Assembly (NCBI RefSeq): GCF_040096225.1
Contig: NZ_JBBMFC010000006.1
Coordinates: 79,899-143,898 of the forward strand
Direction: 5' to 3'
DNA: 64,000 nucleotides
Source of the DNA: Hominiventricola aquisgranensis
GTDB taxonomy: Bacteria; Bacillota; Clostridia; Lachnospirales; Lachnospiraceae
Below are positions 35,560 through 43,323 of this stretch, piece after piece (within the stretch, counting starts at the first letter, position 1; each line of letters begins with the position of its first letter). Both the position numbers and the translations under genes were made by a program. The notes under the pieces were generated by a model. It ran no database searches, was not told where the DNA came from, and worked only from the letters and a program-made list of their open reading frames with translations.

Positions 35560-35588
35560 TTGACAAGCAACTAAAAGTATCATAAAAT
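35560..35588 (+). promoter_or_regulatory. Sigma-A promoter of the Rpn-family gene
   Basis: TTGACA at 35560-35565 and TAAAAT at 35583-35588 are 17 bases apart. The transcript would start near 35595 and carry a leader of about 140 bases. Confidence 0.8.
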
Positions 35589-35595
35589 GAAACCA

Positions 35596-35735
35596 ACATC
35601 TGAGATTCTTATGCGTAAGCATATCCGGCGATTCGCCGAGTTTTCAGAAGAAAAAAACTGAATAAAGGCGAGCTGGAGATATGGAAAAATGGGGGCACAA
35701 TATTATATATTTTCCAGAATCGCCGAAGGGGGATT
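35596..35735 (+). ncRNA. Structured 5' leader of the Rpn-family gene
   Basis: GGCGATTC at 35627-35634 is an exact complement of GAATCGCC at 35717-35724, three bases before the AAGGGGG ribosome binding site. Inside that pair, TGGAAAA near 35682 can pair with TTTTCCA at 35710-35716. Two small hairpins compete: ATGC-GTAA-GCAT (35611-35622) and GGCGA-TT-CGCC. This could gate translation or recruit the nuclease itself. It matches no riboswitch class I know. Confidence 0.5.
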
Positions 35736-36737
35736 ATGGGAAAAAAAGAAGAACCGATGATTGCATATTATGAAGATGCAAGACATTTCGCATGGCTGGT
35801 CAATGGATGGATCTGTCAAGGAGAAAAAGAAATCGATGAGACACAGATCAAACCGAAAAATATTCGTCTGACAGGAAAGACAGGAAGTGGAAGAACGGCC
35901 AGAATGAGAAGTCGCTACCGGGATGTATTTAAAGAAATCGGGAAAGTTAAAGTAGTTCTTATGATTGGAACAGAACTTCAGTCCTTTGTAGACTATTCCA
36001 TGCCGGTGCGGATAATGGACTATGATGCACTGGAATATAAAGATCAGATTCAGAGGATTGCATCTGAAAGAAAAGTGGAGAACCACGTAAAATCTGGAAA
36101 ACAGAAGGTAGAACTGTCACCGATCAAAAAAGAAGACAGACTGATACCGGTCATTACGTTGGTATTGTATATGGGAGAAGAACCATGGGACGCAGCAAAA
36201 AATCTGCACGGATTACTGGATTTTTCCGAAGTCCCGGAAAGATTCAAAACTTATATTCCTGATTATCAGATTCATGTGCTGGATGTGTGCCATACACCGG
36301 ATGAGCGTCTGCTTGAATTCCCAAAAGATATTGCAACCATGTTTCTGACAATCAAATATCGGGATAATTTACCGACTTTAAAGAAAGTATTGAAAACCAT
36401 ACCGGAGATTGAAAATATCGAAGAAGATACCTATGATGTGATGTGGAACTTCTTAGATAAGCGCATGCTGGAACTGAAAGAAAATGTACAAAATGAAGAT
36501 GGAGGAATCAATATGTGTGGAGCCGTAGATCAGATGATTGCAGAAGGAATGGAGCGCGGACTGGCCCAGGGAATGGAGCGTGGAATTGCACAGGAGAAAG
36601 TATGGGGGATTCGGAATATGATTGAAGTTTGCAAGGAGTTAGGTGGTACTTATGATAATACGCAGTTTCAGGTGGAAATGAGATATCATCTGAGTCAGGA
36701 GAAAGCAGAAAAATATATGAAGCAGTATTGGAAGTAA
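35736..36737 (+). CDS. Rpn-family recombination-promoting nuclease / putative transposase
   Basis: This 333-residue protein resembles the Rpn-type PD-(D/E)XK nucleases common in Lachnospiraceae. The first half has ARMRSRYRDVFKEIGKVKVVL followed by IGTELQSFVDYSMPVRIMDYD, matching the IE-x-Q-type nuclease core (here E-L-Q). Then come ITLVLYMGEEPWDAAKNLHGLL and helical repeats. Near the C-terminus a ten-residue motif is repeated (EGMERGLAQ, GMERGIAQ). Rpn proteins of E. coli promote RecA-independent recombination. It has its own promoter and an unusual leader, and stands alone between thiY and gltX, as expected for an accessory gene. Confidence 0.82.
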   Translation: MGKKEEPMIAYYEDARHFAWLVNGWICQGEKEIDETQIKPKNIRLTGKTGSGRTARMRSRYRDVFKEIGKVKVVLMIGTELQSFVDYSMPVRIMDYDALEYKDQIQRIASERKVENHVKSGKQKVELSPIKKEDRLIPVITLVLYMGEEPWDAAKNLHGLLDFSEVPERFKTYIPDYQIHVLDVCHTPDERLLEFPKDIATMFLTIKYRDNLPTLKKVLKTIPEIENIEEDTYDVMWNFLDKRMLELKENVQNEDGGINMCGAVDQMIAEGMERGLAQGMERGIAQEKVWGIRNMIEVCKELGGTYDNTQFQVEMRYHLSQEKAEKYMKQYWK

Positions 36738-36748
36738 ACACAAACCCC

Positions 36749-36777
36749 TTGTAAAACCAAACTCAATCGTATATAAT
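36749..36777 (+). promoter_or_regulatory. Sigma-A promoter of gltX
   Basis: TTGTAA at 36749-36754 and TATAAT at 36772-36777 are 17 bases apart, about 63 bases before the gltX start. Confidence 0.8.
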
Positions 36778-36840
36778 TTATCTTTAGATTACTGGTGTCT
36801 GACATCAGCAGAAGAATGAAATAGTAAGAGGAGATAAGCA

Positions 36841-38298
36841 ATGGGAAAGGTACGTACAAGATTTGCGCCGAGTCCTACAGGACGTATGCATGTAGGAAAC
36901 TTAAGAACGGCGTTATACGCATATTTGATCGCAAAGCATGAGGGAGGAGATTTCCTTCTTCGTATTGAGGATACTGACCAGGAGCGTCTGGTAGAGGGTG
37001 CTGTGGACATCATTTACCGCACACTGAAAGCAACTGGTCTTAAGCATGATGAGGGACCGGACAAAGATGGCGGCGTTGGTCCGTATGTACAGAGTGACCG
37101 TGTAAAATCCGGTATCTACATGGAATATGCTAAGAAGCTGATTGAAAAAGGCGAAGCATATTACTGCTTCTGTGATAAAGAACGTCTGGAGAGCCTGAAG
37201 CAGGAAGTGGCTGGAAAAGAGATCATGATCTACGACAAGCACTGCCTGCATCTGAGCAAGGAAGAAGTAGAAGAAAAATTAAAAGCAGGTGTTCCGTATG
37301 TTATCCGTCAGAACAACCCGCAGACAGGAACTACTACCTTCCACGATGAGATCTACGGAGATATTACCGTCGATAACTCTGAACTGGATGACATGATCCT
37401 GATCAAATCTGATGGATATCCGACCTACAATTTTGCAAATGTAGTAGATGACCATCTGATGGGCATCACTCATGTGGTTCGTGGAAACGAATACCTGTCT
37501 TCTTCACCGAAATACAATCGTCTGTATGAAGCATTTGGCTGGGAGGTTCCGGTCTATGTACACTGTCCGCTGATTACAGATGAGACTCATAAGAAGCTGA
37601 GCAAGCGTTGCGGACATTCTTCCTATGAAGATCTGATCGAGCAGGGCTTCCTGACTGAGGCAGTTGTGAACTTTGTAGCACTGCTGGGATGGTCACCGGA
37701 GGACAATCAGGAAATCATGTCCCTGGAGGAGCTTGTGGAGAAATTTGATTACCGCCATATGAGTAAATCTCCTGCAGTTTTCGATTACGGAAAACTGAAG
37801 TGGATGAATGGCGAGTACATTAAGAAGATGGACTTTGATGCATTCTATGAGAGAGCACTTCCGATCATCAAAGAAGTGATCACCAAGGATTATGATCTGA
37901 AGAAGATCGCTGCCATGGTGAAGACCCGTATTGAGATCTTCCCGGATATCAAGGAGCTGATTGATTTCTTTGAGGAAGTACCGGAGTACGATGTATCCAT
38001 GTACACCCACAAGAAGATGAAGACGACTGCAGAGACTTCTCTGGCAGTTTTAAAAGAGGTGCTTCCGCTTCTGAAAGCACAGGAAGATTATAGCAATGAC
38101 GCATTGTATGCAATGCTGAGTGCATATGTAGCGGAGAAAGGCTATAAGAACGGTTATGTTATGTGGCCGATCCGTACTGCGACTTCCGGTAAACAGATGA
38201 CTCCGTGCGGAGCAACTGAGATCATGGAAGTGATCGGCAAAGAAGAAAGTATTGCACGTATTGAAAAAGCGATTGATAAATTAAGCGAGTCTTTATGA
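36841..38298 (+). CDS. gltX: Glutamyl-tRNA synthetase
   Basis: GltX charges tRNA-Glu (and often tRNA-Gln, later amidated) with glutamate. The 485 residues fit the class I bacterial enzyme. The HIGH-like motif is in SPTGRMHVGNLRTAL (11-25), and the KMSKS-like motif is KKLSKRCGH near 253. The anticodon-binding helical domain forms the last 150 residues. No CxC zinc motif is obvious in the insertion beyond FCDKE. AGAGGAG precedes the ATG. The helicase gene overlaps its end by four bases, so they share a transcript. Confidence 0.95.
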   Translation: MGKVRTRFAPSPTGRMHVGNLRTALYAYLIAKHEGGDFLLRIEDTDQERLVEGAVDIIYRTLKATGLKHDEGPDKDGGVGPYVQSDRVKSGIYMEYAKKLIEKGEAYYCFCDKERLESLKQEVAGKEIMIYDKHCLHLSKEEVEEKLKAGVPYVIRQNNPQTGTTTFHDEIYGDITVDNSELDDMILIKSDGYPTYNFANVVDDHLMGITHVVRGNEYLSSSPKYNRLYEAFGWEVPVYVHCPLITDETHKKLSKRCGHSSYEDLIEQGFLTEAVVNFVALLGWSPEDNQEIMSLEELVEKFDYRHMSKSPAVFDYGKLKWMNGEYIKKMDFDAFYERALPIIKEVITKDYDLKKIAAMVKTRIEIFPDIKELIDFFEEVPEYDVSMYTHKKMKTTAETSLAVLKEVLPLLKAQEDYSNDALYAMLSAYVAEKGYKNGYVMWPIRTATSGKQMTPCGATEIMEVIGKEESIARIEKAIDKLSESL

Positions 38299-40148
38299 GT
38301 TCTTTTACAAAATCGCAGAGCGAAGCGATCCGTCATGTAGACGGACCGCTGCTCGTTCTTGCCGGCCCGGGATCGGGCAAAACCACCGTTGTGACAAAAA
38401 GAGTGCAGTATCTGGTACAGGACTGCAGTATTTCCCCTTCTTCAATTCTGGTCATCACCTTTACGAAGGCAGCTGCTACGGAGATGAAGGAGCGTTTTAC
38501 ACGCCTGATGGAACAGCAGGCACAACCGCCCGGAGGATATGGAAACGTATCGTTTGGTACTTTTCATGCTGTTTTTTTCAATATTTTGAAATTGTCTTAT
38601 GGGTTTACGGTGGCAAATATCATTACTGAGGAGACCAGACGCCAGTATCTGAAGGAGAGTGTAGACCGGATGAAACTGGAGATCGATGATGAAAATGAAT
38701 TTCTCACGGGGATTGCCGGAGAGATCAGTCTGATCAAAAATGAACGGGTAGAACTGGAACATTATTTTTCAAAAAACTGTTCGGAAGAGGTGTTCCGAAA
38801 GATCTACGAGGGTTACGAAGAACGAAAGAAGCGTGCAAGACTCATTGATTTTGACGATATGCTGGTCTATACATGGGAACTGTTGTCCCAGCGGAAAGAT
38901 ATTCTGTCTGCCTGGCAGAAAAAATATCAGTACATACTGGTGGATGAATTTCAGGATATCAACCGCCTGCAGTATGATATTTTGCGTCTGCTGGCGGAGC
39001 CGGAGAACAATCTGTTCATTGTGGGAGATGATGATCAGTCCATCTACCGATTTCGGGGTGCCAGACCGGAGATCATGCTGAATTTTCGGAAGGATTATCC
39101 ACAATCAGGACAGGTACTGCTGAATGATAATTTTCGCTCTACCACACAGATTGTAGAGGCAGCTGGTCGGGTGATCGCCAGGAATAAGACCCGGTTTCCG
39201 AAGAACATCATAGCTCGAGGTGGAGATGGGGCTTTGGTGCGGAGCCTGGAATTTCCAGATCAGCAGCAGGAGTGTACTTATATTTTGAGAGAGATTCAGA
39301 ACTGGCAGGCAAGGGGAGGTTTGCTTCGCCAGGTAGCGGTCATTTATCGCACCAACACCCAGCCAAGGGTCGTGATCCAGAAGCTGATGGAGTATAACCT
39401 GCCATTTCGGGTGAGGGATCAGGTTCCCAATCTGTTCCAGCACTGGATCGCCAGAGATCTGTTCTGTTATATGAGACTTGCCATGGGAAGCGGACTTCGT
39501 AAGGATCTGCTTCCGGTGCTGAACCGTCCTAAACGGTATCTGAGCCGGGAGTGTCTGAATGATGAGCGGATCTCCTGGGAATATATGCTTAACTTTTATA
39601 AGGATAAGCGTTATGTGTGTGACCGAATCGAGAGGCTGCAGTATGATCTTAAGATGATGAGCCGCATGGGTCCTTTTGCAGCCATCAATTATATCCGCCA
39701 TGTGATTGGATACGAAGAGTATCTGAAAGAGTACGCCGGGTTTCGGCGCATGAATGTGGAGGATCTTCTGGAAGTGCTCTCAGATCTGCAGGAGAGTGCC
39801 AGAGAGTATCATACCTATGAAGAATGGTTTATCTATATTGAAAAATATACAGAAGAGATGGAGCAGTTGAAAAAGCGGCAGCAGGAAGTAAAGGATGGTG
39901 TCCATCTGACCACTATGCACAGCAGCAAAGGACTGGAATATGAAAAGGTATTTATCCTGGATGCGGCGGAAGGAATAACGCCTTATAAGAAAGCGGTGCT
40001 GGAACCGGATCTGGAAGAAGAGCGGCGCATGTTTTATGTGGCTATGACACGTGCCAAGAAGGAACTGACCATCTGCTGGACCAAGAAGGTAGGAAGCCAT
40101 GAGAAGAAACCATCCCGGTTTCTGGAAGAGATGCAGGAGGAAGTGTAA
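38295..40148 (+). CDS. UvrD/PcrA-type superfamily 1 DNA helicase
   Basis: This 617-residue helicase unwinds DNA 3' to 5' with ATP. Motif I is GPGSGKTT (24-31), Walker B is VDEFQDIN, motif III is GDDDQSIYRFRGA, motif V is TMHSSKGLEYEKVF and motif VI is YVAMTRAKKE. It is shorter than Bacillus PcrA (about 740 residues), lacking much of the C-terminal tail, and fits the short UvrD-like helicases common in clostridia. It overlaps gltX by ATGA. A role in repair or replication-transcription conflict is likely but not specific. Confidence 0.93.
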   Translation: MSSFTKSQSEAIRHVDGPLLVLAGPGSGKTTVVTKRVQYLVQDCSISPSSILVITFTKAAATEMKERFTRLMEQQAQPPGGYGNVSFGTFHAVFFNILKLSYGFTVANIITEETRRQYLKESVDRMKLEIDDENEFLTGIAGEISLIKNERVELEHYFSKNCSEEVFRKIYEGYEERKKRARLIDFDDMLVYTWELLSQRKDILSAWQKKYQYILVDEFQDINRLQYDILRLLAEPENNLFIVGDDDQSIYRFRGARPEIMLNFRKDYPQSGQVLLNDNFRSTTQIVEAAGRVIARNKTRFPKNIIARGGDGALVRSLEFPDQQQECTYILREIQNWQARGGLLRQVAVIYRTNTQPRVVIQKLMEYNLPFRVRDQVPNLFQHWIARDLFCYMRLAMGSGLRKDLLPVLNRPKRYLSRECLNDERISWEYMLNFYKDKRYVCDRIERLQYDLKMMSRMGPFAAINYIRHVIGYEEYLKEYAGFRRMNVEDLLEVLSDLQESAREYHTYEEWFIYIEKYTEEMEQLKKRQQEVKDGVHLTTMHSSKGLEYEKVFILDAAEGITPYKKAVLEPDLEEERRMFYVAMTRAKKELTICWTKKVGSHEKKPSRFLEEMQEEV

Positions 40149-40151
40149 GAA

Positions 40152-40802
40152 ATGACAGAACAGTATAAGACCGTCTACGAAGGCGGCGAAGGAGAGATCG
40201 TAGAGAAAAAATCCAGGTTTATTGCCACTGTCCGCCCGGTGGAGACAGAAGAAGAGGCTCTTGCATTTATCGAGGAAATGAAGAAAAAATACTGGGATGC
40301 CAGACATAACTGCTCTGCTTATGTGCTGGGAGAACGGCAGGAGCTGATGCGATGCAGTGATGATGGAGAGCCATCCCAGACAGCGGGAAAACCTATGATG
40401 GATGTGCTGACCGGAGCAGGACTTACGAATGTGGCGGTGGTGGTGACCCGTTATTTTGGAGGAACACTGCTTGGAACAGGCGGACTGGTGCGTGCCTATT
40501 CAGCGGCGACCAAAGAAGGACTGGCCAACAGTACGATCATAACAAAATATTGGGGAACGAAGCTTCTGGTAAACACCGATTACAATGATATTGGAAAGCT
40601 TCAGTATCTGTTCGGACAGCGGGAGATTCCTATTATGGATGCACAGTATACGGAAAAGGTAAGCTTTGTGGTATTGATTCCCGTGAGCCGGGTGGAAGAA
40701 ATCAAGAAAGCCGTGACAGAAGCAGTCAGTGGCCGGGCAGGCATGGAAGAAGTGGAACAGCTTTTCTATGCGCTGATCGATGGAGAATATATTTGCTTCT
40801 GA
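40152..40802 (+). CDS. YigZ/IMPACT family protein
   Basis: This 216-residue protein has the UPF0029 N-terminal domain (EKKSRFIATVRPVETEEEALAFIEEM, DARHNCSAYVLG, DDGEPSQTAGKPMMDVL) and a C-terminal DUF1949 domain after about residue 140. The eukaryotic relative IMPACT regulates Gcn1/Gcn2; the bacterial role is not established. It lies four bases after the helicase gene and probably shares its transcript. AGGAGG lies 11 bases upstream of the ATG. A bidirectional terminator follows. Confidence 0.93.
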   Translation: MTEQYKTVYEGGEGEIVEKKSRFIATVRPVETEEEALAFIEEMKKKYWDARHNCSAYVLGERQELMRCSDDGEPSQTAGKPMMDVLTGAGLTNVAVVVTRYFGGTLLGTGGLVRAYSAATKEGLANSTIITKYWGTKLLVNTDYNDIGKLQYLFGQREIPIMDAQYTEKVSFVVLIPVSRVEEIKKAVTEAVSGRAGMEEVEQLFYALIDGEYICF

Positions 40803-40839
40803 TATCCTGTGGTAGATCAAGACCGACAGAGAAGAAAAA

Positions 40840-40884
40840 TAAAAGCCGGAAGACCTGTATCTTGCAATGTCTTCCGGCTTTTTC
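40840..40884. terminator. Bidirectional intrinsic terminator
   Basis: AAAAGCCGGAAGAC and GTCTTCCGGCTTTTT form a 13-pair stem with A and T runs at its ends. It serves both the gltX operon and the DUF1292 gene on the other strand. Confidence 0.9.
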
Positions 40885-40911
40885 TGACCTGCAAAGCAGA
40901 TCAGGGAATGA

Positions 40912-41262
40912 CTAGTTCAGTTCATCCTCAGATACTAATTCGTCATACTCCATGGAATCCAGAAGCTCGTCAAAGGCATCAGAAGCAATCTCATACTCTT
41001 CATCAGACTCAATGTTCTCAAGCTTCGGCTGACCATTTGTATCTTTGGAATAACGATACAGATATACTTCGCCGTCCTCGTTCTGACCATTCTCATCCAG
41101 TGGAAGCAGAGCGATGTATTCTTTGTCTCCTCCGTCGAAGATGCCTACGATGGCACATTCTACGGTGCTGTCATCATCCAGAGTCAGAGTCACGGTAACA
41201 CCGTCTCCGCCGCAGGAAGCGCAATCACCATTGCATTTGGTTTCATCACAGTTATTGGACAT
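40912..41262 (-). CDS. DUF1292 family protein
   Basis: This 116-residue acidic protein belongs to DUF1292, a small family common in Firmicutes. It begins with a Cys-rich stretch (CDETKCNGDCASCGG), then VTVTLTLDDDSTVECAIVGIF and EYIALLPLDENGQNEDGEVYLYRY, and ends with an acidic helix. The five N-terminal cysteines may bind metal, which is not a feature of all members. GAGGG lies nine bases before the ATG. Its role is unknown; in Bacillus the relative YrzB sits beside ruvX-type genes, but no such neighbour is present here. Confidence 0.85.
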   Translation of the reverse strand: MSNNCDETKCNGDCASCGGDGVTVTLTLDDDSTVECAIVGIFDGGDKEYIALLPLDENGQNEDGEVYLYRYSKDTNGQPKLENIESDEEYEIASDAFDELLDSMEYDELVSEDELN

Positions 41263-41296
41263 TTGTAAACCCTCATTTCTTTTATAATAAACAGTT

Positions 41297-41311
41297 CAGG
41301 GAAGATCCCTG
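41297..41311. repeat. Small palindrome in the DUF1292 leader
   Basis: CAGGGA-AGA-TCCCTG is a perfect six-pair inverted repeat. It lies 35 bases before the DUF1292 start with no T run, so it may be a leader hairpin or operator. Confidence 0.4.
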
Positions 41312-41362
41312 TACAAAACATATCATTTACAATGTATCAGAAGCCAGATGGTTTTGCAAGAG

Positions 41363-41420
41363 CTAATCACTGTAGTATGACATAAAATCTATGAGTTAAT
41401 CACTGTAGTCTGACATAAAA
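41363..41420. repeat. Tandem duplication of the lipoprotein gene's 3' end
   Basis: Two 25-base copies with one mismatch start at 41363 and 41396, a period of 33 bases. The copy at 41396 is the coding end of the minus-strand lipoprotein gene (FMSDYSD and stop). The other lies just after the stop and would encode FMSYYSD in the same frame. Confidence 0.8.
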
Positions 41421-42058
41421 TAAAAATCGAGCCGCAGGCACAAAGCCAGCTTGTCTTTGAGATCCACTTCGGTACCTTCATCGGTGGATACAGTCACGAC
41501 ATAATCATCAGAGAAAAAGCCTTCCAGTTCTGCCTTTCCCTCGCCGATTTTATTTCCATCAAAATCCATCAGATAATTGCCCTTTTCGGTGGCCAGATAG
41601 TCTCTGGCAATATTTCCTTCTGCATCCAGAAATACGATGTAATAATCCCGCTCCAGTGTATCGCTTTCCAGAAGCTGCTCCTGGGCATATCCTAAGCAGT
41701 TGTCATCCATATCGTAATATCCATACGTATTACCGGAATTGACTCCTTCCATGTTGTAGATCCATTTCTCCTTTGGATAAGAGATATAGAACCATGGCTC
41801 TCCGCCGGAGGTGATGGTCCATTTGGTGTTGAAGAAGCCTCTTTCTACGATCCGTCCGGCAACTGTACCGTCAGCAATCAGGTCGGAATCGAGGACAATG
41901 TCATCCAGGTCACCGGTAACGGTGAGGGTGGAGGCATTATTAAGCAGCTCCCGCTGGTCCGATTCAGCAGCTTTTGGAGTATCTTTTCCGCATCCGATGG
42001 TTACAAGTGAGAACGCCAGTATCAGAAAAAGTACTGTTTTTCTGGTAAATGATTTCAT
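41396..42058 (-). CDS. Lipoprotein with LURP-one/tubby-like features
   Basis: This 220-residue protein has a lipoprotein signal ending in TIGCG (Cys23). The rest is a run of short beta strands with turns (DLIADGTVAGRIVERGFF, NTKWTITSGGEPWFYISY, GYYDMDDNCLGYAQEQ, GNYLMDFDGNKIGEGKAELEGF). That pattern resembles the LURP-one-related or tubby-like beta barrel, although weakly. It follows the larger LURP-like gene by four bases and shares its AGGAGG region. It would be anchored outside the membrane. Function unknown. Its 3' end is tandemly duplicated. Confidence 0.65.
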   Translation of the reverse strand: MKSFTRKTVLFLILAFSLVTIGCGKDTPKAAESDQRELLNNASTLTVTGDLDDIVLDSDLIADGTVAGRIVERGFFNTKWTITSGGEPWFYISYPKEKWIYNMEGVNSGNTYGYYDMDDNCLGYAQEQLLESDTLERDYYIVFLDAEGNIARDYLATEKGNYLMDFDGNKIGEGKAELEGFFSDDYVVTVSTDEGTEVDLKDKLALCLRLDFYFMSDYSD

Positions 42059-42062
42059 CTAT

Positions 42063-43148
42063 TTAGTCATCCTCCTCATCTCTTGCAATCTCTCTTGCCA
42101 CCATGATCGCCATAGCAGTCATCAGTGGAAGATAATCGGTGTCATAGACGATCATCACAGCATTATCAAAGATCAGATTGTGTATGGTCAGTTCCAGGTC
42201 ATCCATGATGGCACCCAGCATCCGTCCATTGAGAGTGACTGTGAAGTTGTGTCCGATGGAACCAGTATATTCTCTGAGCTCCAGTCTTCCTTCTGTTACA
42301 TCCATAGTGAAATGATCCCGGATCAGCTCGAATTTTTTCTCCAGCTTTCCGTAGAGCACATCATTTGCATAGAAGCGATAAGTCGGCAGCACATGAAGAA
42401 TCTCTTTCTCTACGCGGAATACTTCTCTGTGAGACGGGTCAAAGATGCGGAATTTGAGAAGAGGAGCTGTTCCATCGATAGAGTAGACCAGATTACCGTC
42501 CTTGTCACACAGATCGAAATGCTGTCCTGTCAGTTTGAAATCTTCTGTAAAGGTGTATACCTCTGATGGTTCAGATTCCGGGATCGGAAGGACTTTACCG
42601 GTATTTGCATAAGAAGAGATGCTGTCAAACAAATACTTCTGAAGCAGGATCACATCCGAGTGATAGCAGACGCTGTCAGCAGTATTATCTGCAAAATTTT
42701 CTCTCGGAGGGATCAGCGGTTCTGTTATCCGCTTTTTGATCAGACCTGCCAGATCGGAGTAGCCGAGGTACCCGTTGATACCGGAATCGGTGATCCAGAA
42801 ATAGAGATAATTTCCATACTTGTCCGGTCCGAAGATCAGAGCCGGCCGCTTCATAGTACAAATATGTCCCAGATAGCCGCTGCCCAGAGGAGTGGATACA
42901 TTTTTGAAGGCTTCATAGAAATCTTCGATTTTTCTCACGGTGTCACCGAAACTGATCATTTTTACAATGTCAGTAGAGTTATTGTAATCTTCCGGGGTTG
43001 CCATCATCCAGATGGCGACTCCGAAGATCAGAATCACCGTTCCTACGGAGATGAGGACAGAACTGTAATAAAATTTGAAGATTAAGCCAAGCCCAAGAAC
43101 GGAAACAATGGCACCAACCAGTCGATAGAGAATACGTCGCAATTTCAT
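42063..43148 (-). CDS. Membrane-anchored LURP-one-related (tubby-like) protein
   Basis: This 361-residue protein has two membrane segments within the first 45 residues (LVGAIVSVLGLGLIF and VGTVILIFGVAIWMM). A middle region of about 100 residues follows. The C-terminal 150 residues (FKLTGQHFDLCDKDGNLVYSI, KFRIFDPSHREVFRVEKE, YRFYANDVLYGKLEKKF, and a final hydrophobic helix near MAIMVAREIARDEEDD) match the LURP-one-related fold, related to tubby and scramblases. It may bind lipids or act at the membrane. On the minus strand AAGGAGGAG precedes the ATG at 43148; an in-frame ATG at 43166 lies before that site. Confidence 0.75.
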   Translation of the reverse strand: MKLRRILYRLVGAIVSVLGLGLIFKFYYSSVLISVGTVILIFGVAIWMMATPEDYNNSTDIVKMISFGDTVRKIEDFYEAFKNVSTPLGSGYLGHICTMKRPALIFGPDKYGNYLYFWITDSGINGYLGYSDLAGLIKKRITEPLIPPRENFADNTADSVCYHSDVILLQKYLFDSISSYANTGKVLPIPESEPSEVYTFTEDFKLTGQHFDLCDKDGNLVYSIDGTAPLLKFRIFDPSHREVFRVEKEILHVLPTYRFYANDVLYGKLEKKFELIRDHFTMDVTEGRLELREYTGSIGHNFTVTLNGRMLGAIMDDLELTIHNLIFDNAVMIVYDTDYLPLMTAMAIMVAREIARDEEDD

Positions 43149-43175
43149 AAGACTCCTCCTTCTCATATGTATTTT

Positions 43176-43205
43176 ATATTATGATTCAAATGATATCATT
43201 TTCAA
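43176..43205 (-). promoter_or_regulatory. Promoter of the LURP-like operon with embedded palindrome
   Basis: On the minus strand TTGAAA (43205-43200) and TAATAT (43181-43176) are 18 bases apart. The perfect 14-base palindrome AAATGATATCATTT at 43188-43201 fills most of the spacer and could be an operator. Confidence 0.6.
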
Positions 43206-43237
43206 ATTTTGTTGTCACTACCCGAAAGAATCATATC

Positions 43238-43265
43238 TTGACTTTATAGCATTTTTTTATAAAAT
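43238..43265 (+). promoter_or_regulatory. Sigma-A promoter of the aminotransferase operon
   Basis: TTGACT at 43238-43243 and TAAAAT at 43260-43265 are 16 bases apart, about 59 bases before the start codon. Confidence 0.7.
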
Positions 43266-43323
43266 AAAACTATTCGGAGTTTCCGGATATCGCAGACAAG
43301 GATACACAGAGGAGAAAATGAAT

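Noticed and set aside
40809..41198. A + strand frame of 129 codons after yigZ
   Set aside because: It runs through the bidirectional terminator and antisense to the DUF1292 gene.
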